This document shows, piece by piece, positions 33,648 through 35,250 of a DNA stretch of 35,250 nt (position 1 is its first letter; each line of letters opens with the position of its first letter). The position numbers and the translations under genes are program-made. Below the pieces are notes generated by a model, which was not told the DNA's origin, did no database searches, and saw only the letters and a list, made by a program, of their open reading frames with translations. The DNA is from JAVJSU01 sp040219275 (GTDB taxonomy: Bacteria; Chloroflexota; Anaerolineae; Aggregatilineales; Phototrophicaceae): assembly GCA_040219275.1 (NCBI GenBank), contig JAVJSU010000084.1, positions 1 through 35,250 of the forward strand, given 5' to 3'.

Positions 33648-33708
33648 AATGGTATTCTCCAATTATGTAGGTTTTAAAAGAGTGAACGTAATCAGCAATA
33701 ACTATTTA

Positions 33709-33727
33709 ACCTCAGTTCTGGATAAGA
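33709..33727. repeat. IS982 left inverted repeat
   Basis: ACCTCAGTTCTGGATAAGA; the right repeat read inward is ACCTGAATTCTGGATAAGA, so two mismatches. Confidence 0.85.
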
Positions 33728-33795
33728 AAAGATGGGAGACTCGAAGCGAAACCCGCTATTCTTAAGGTGTCAAAGCCGAAAATAAAGGTCTCCCA

Positions 33796-34682
33796 ATGGA
33801 CAGTTTAGTCGAGTTATTCGTTGTCTTCGATGATTTCTGGCAAACGGTTCGTCCATTATAGTATAGCCATTTGTTAGCAAGTGGCGAGAAACAACGTCTT
33901 CGTCCTACGCAACTGTCGGAAAGTGAGATCATGACGATCATCATTTTGTTTCACCAGAGCCACTATCGTGACTTCAAAGCTTTTTATCTGGGCTATATGT
34001 GTCGTCATCTGCGTGCAGAATTTCCACACTTGCTGAGTTACACGCGCTTTATCGCGCTCATGCCCCGCGTCGGGATGCCTCTCTTTCTATTTTTGCACCT
34101 CAGTTTAGGGCGTTGTACCGGAATTCCCTTTGCTGACAGTACACTGCTCAAAGTGTGTCACAATCGGCGCATCGTCCGTCAACGCGTATTCAAGAGCTAG
34201 GCGGCACGCGGCAAAACAACGATCGGTTGGTTCTTTGGCTTCAAACTACATCTGATTATCAACCGCCTGGACGAGATTATCGCCTTTCAGTTGACACCGG
34301 GAAATGTCGATGATCGCACGCCTATTTTGCAGTTAGTCAAGCGGGTCTTTGGCAAGCCTTTGCCGACAAAGGCTATTTATACAAAACGTTGAGAGCGGAT
34401 TTACGCGACATCGGCGTTGACTTAATCACCTCACTCAAACGCAACATGCAACCCCAGATCATGCCATTATACGATAAACTCTTGCTCAAAAAACGCTCCA
34501 TCATCGAAACCATTAACGACCAGTTGAAAAATATCTCCCAGATTGAGCACTCCCGCCACCGTAGTTTCTATGACTTAGTTATCAACTTACTTGCAGGGTT
34601 GATTGCCTACTGTCGCCGCCCTAAAAAGCCTACTGTTCATCTTGACCCTCACGACTATCTTGATTTGGCTACTCTCAACTAA
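33796..34682 (+). pseudogene. IS982 transposase, disrupted by two stops and a frameshift
   Basis: The frame from ATG 33796 gives MDSLVELFVVFDDFWQTVRPL, then a TAG at 33859. It continues as SHLLASGEKQRLRPTQLSESEIMTIIILFHQSHYRDFKAFYL through DSTLLKVCHNRRI (catalytic Asp) to a second TAG at 34198. It reads on through GWFFGFKLHLIIN and LTPGNVDDR (second Asp region), and shifts frame near 34355. The final frame gives FADKGYLYKTL, KKRSIIETINDQLKNISQIEHSRHR (catalytic Glu) and ends at 34682. All catalytic blocks can still be read, so the gene decayed by point changes, not deletion. Confidence 0.88.
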
Positions 34683-34687
34683 TGGTC

Positions 34688-34706
34688 TCTTATCCAGAAT
34701 TCAGGT
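34688..34706. repeat. IS982 right inverted repeat
   Basis: TCTTATCCAGAATTCAGGT, 17 of 19 matching the left repeat in inverted orientation; followed by TATTTA. Confidence 0.85.
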
Positions 34707-34712
34707 TATTTA

Positions 34713-34958
34713 GAAAAAGATAGGCTGTAAATCTTCAAAACACATCGGACAGGAGAGGCAAAAAATAATACCTATTTGGTTTTGCAATACCCTAAAACTA
34801 ATCTCGATTTGTACTCAAAATTCGATGAATAATAGGGTGTCACGCGTCAGAATTGTTATAAGGTAAACATCTACAATGTTTTACCCTGAATAGAGAGTGA
34901 CTTGCAAATACTATTCACGGTGTTGGAATGTCTGTTGCTTAAAAGCTGTTTGAAAAGG
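34713..34958. other. AT-rich spacer between IS982 and IS5-type elements
   Basis: No ORF, promoter or clear relic is visible. GGTAAACAT and ATGTTTTACC (about 34862-34885) form an imperfect hairpin. The segment near 34940-34955 (AAAGCTGTTTGAAAAGG) probably includes the outer end of the IS5-type element, but the other end is outside the window, so its inverted repeat cannot be confirmed. Confidence 0.4.
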
Positions 34959-35250
34959 TCAAACACTGGCTTTAAGTCGAGCTAGACGACGTACCATGAC
35001 ATGAGAAATCACAGCCGTAGATGAGGGCATCAGAAGTCTCCAACCACTGTTCATAGTCTTTGCTCAAGCGTCGATAATTACTTAACCAAGCAAAAGTGCG
35101 TTCAACGACCCACCGTCGTGGTTGAACTGCAAATCCCTTTTGATCTGGTTCAGGTGTAACAATTTCAACATCAATATTGAATTGCGCCGCCTCTTCGACA
35201 AAGCGTCCACGATAGGCACGATCCGCCCAAATCTTAGCTAAACCAGGAAA
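34959..35250 (-). pseudogene. IS5-family (ISL2/IS427-like) transposase, 3' part, frameshifted
   Basis: Read on the minus strand from the window edge: FPGLAKIWADRAYRGRFVEE, then VTPEPDQKGFAVQPRRWVVERTFAWLSNYRRLSKDYEQ. This is the C-terminal third of an IS5-type DDE transposase, with the Asp-containing ADRAYRG block and the catalytic Glu in VVERTFAWL. The frame ends at 34972 with an unnatural tail after DALIY. Shifting by one base near 35018 gives the expected AVISHVMVRRLARLKASV with a stop at 34959-34961. So the gene is frameshifted near its end and cut at 35250 by the window. The upstream part was not seen. Confidence 0.82.

Larger units (their letters stand above)
33709..34706 (+). mobile_element. 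IS982-family element with target duplication
   Basis: A 998-base element bounded by 19-bp inverted repeats with 17 matches (33709-33727 and 34688-34706). TATTTA occurs directly before (33703-33708) and directly after it (34707-34712), a 6-bp target duplication. It lies just upstream of the glycosyltransferase at 32508-33647. The internal transposase gene is broken. Confidence 0.88.

Noticed and set aside
33859..34200. TAG readthrough or alternative genetic code in the IS982 gene
   Set aside because: The other genes in the window read normally without in-frame TAG, and the same gene also has a frameshift, so ordinary decay explains the stops.

Overview
The window looks like a bacterial chromosome contig, most likely from a Chloroflexota (Anaerolineae-like) organism. 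That assignment is an inference from the overall look of the ABC-transport, RNase and glycosyltransferase proteins and from the set of insertion sequences (IS1595, ISL3, IS1182, IS982 and IS5 types). No rRNA, tRNA or other marker is present to confirm it. The first 17 bases are an Illumina adapter tail, so position 1 is an assembly end. Both ends of the window lie inside insertion-sequence genes, which fits a contig broken at repeats.

Layout. (1) 18-512: frameshifted IS1595/ISXO2-type transposase. (2) 565-7285, minus strand: a branched-chain amino-acid (Liv-type) ABC uptake cluster. In transcription order it is a MaoC-type hydratase, livK, an unrecognised kinase-like protein, livG, livF, livH, livM. 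A terminator follows livK. (3) 7592-12779, plus: an EEP-fold phosphodiesterase with cardiolipin synthase, an arrangement like ybhP-clsB, then a 977-residue metallo-beta-lactamase/beta-CASP RNase with a duplicated C-terminal module. (4) 12834-13235: a small transcription unit with a candidate promoter, very short ORFs, a 48-residue membrane peptide and a terminator. (5) 13216-14370, minus: a sphingomyelinase-like EEP protein with a C-terminal hydrophobic segment. (6) 14490-20162, plus: a LacI-regulated sugar ABC importer operon. It has a readable promoter, a LacI-type operator at the transcription start, then regulator, binding protein and two permeases. Both permeases carry unusual extra domains, and no ATPase gene is present. 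(7) 20317-20520: a small unknown protein.

(8) 20568-29672: a surface-polysaccharide region. The minus-strand genes are an SDR epimerase, wecB and two GT4 glycosyltransferases. Divergent plus-strand genes are another GT4 and a GalE-like SDR. A large minus-strand GT-C membrane glycosyltransferase follows. (9) 29732-35250: an IS graveyard. It holds a 5'-truncated IS4 relic joined to an ISL3 tail, and that tail is interrupted by an internally deleted IS1182 copy with 19-bp inverted repeats and a 5-bp target duplication. A further GT4 gene (32508-33647) lies beyond it. Then come an IS982 copy with a 6-bp target duplication but a dead transposase, and a truncated, frameshifted IS5-type transposase at the window end.

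The cell described here imports branched-chain amino acids or related solutes and a sugar, makes cardiolipin, processes RNA and builds a surface glycan whose gene cluster has been invaded by transposons. I see no CRISPR array, phage, toxin-antitoxin or defence system. The least explained items are the kinase-like gene in the liv cluster, the small-peptide unit at 12.8-13.2 kb, the duplicated C-terminal module of the RNase and the inserted domain in the sugar permease.
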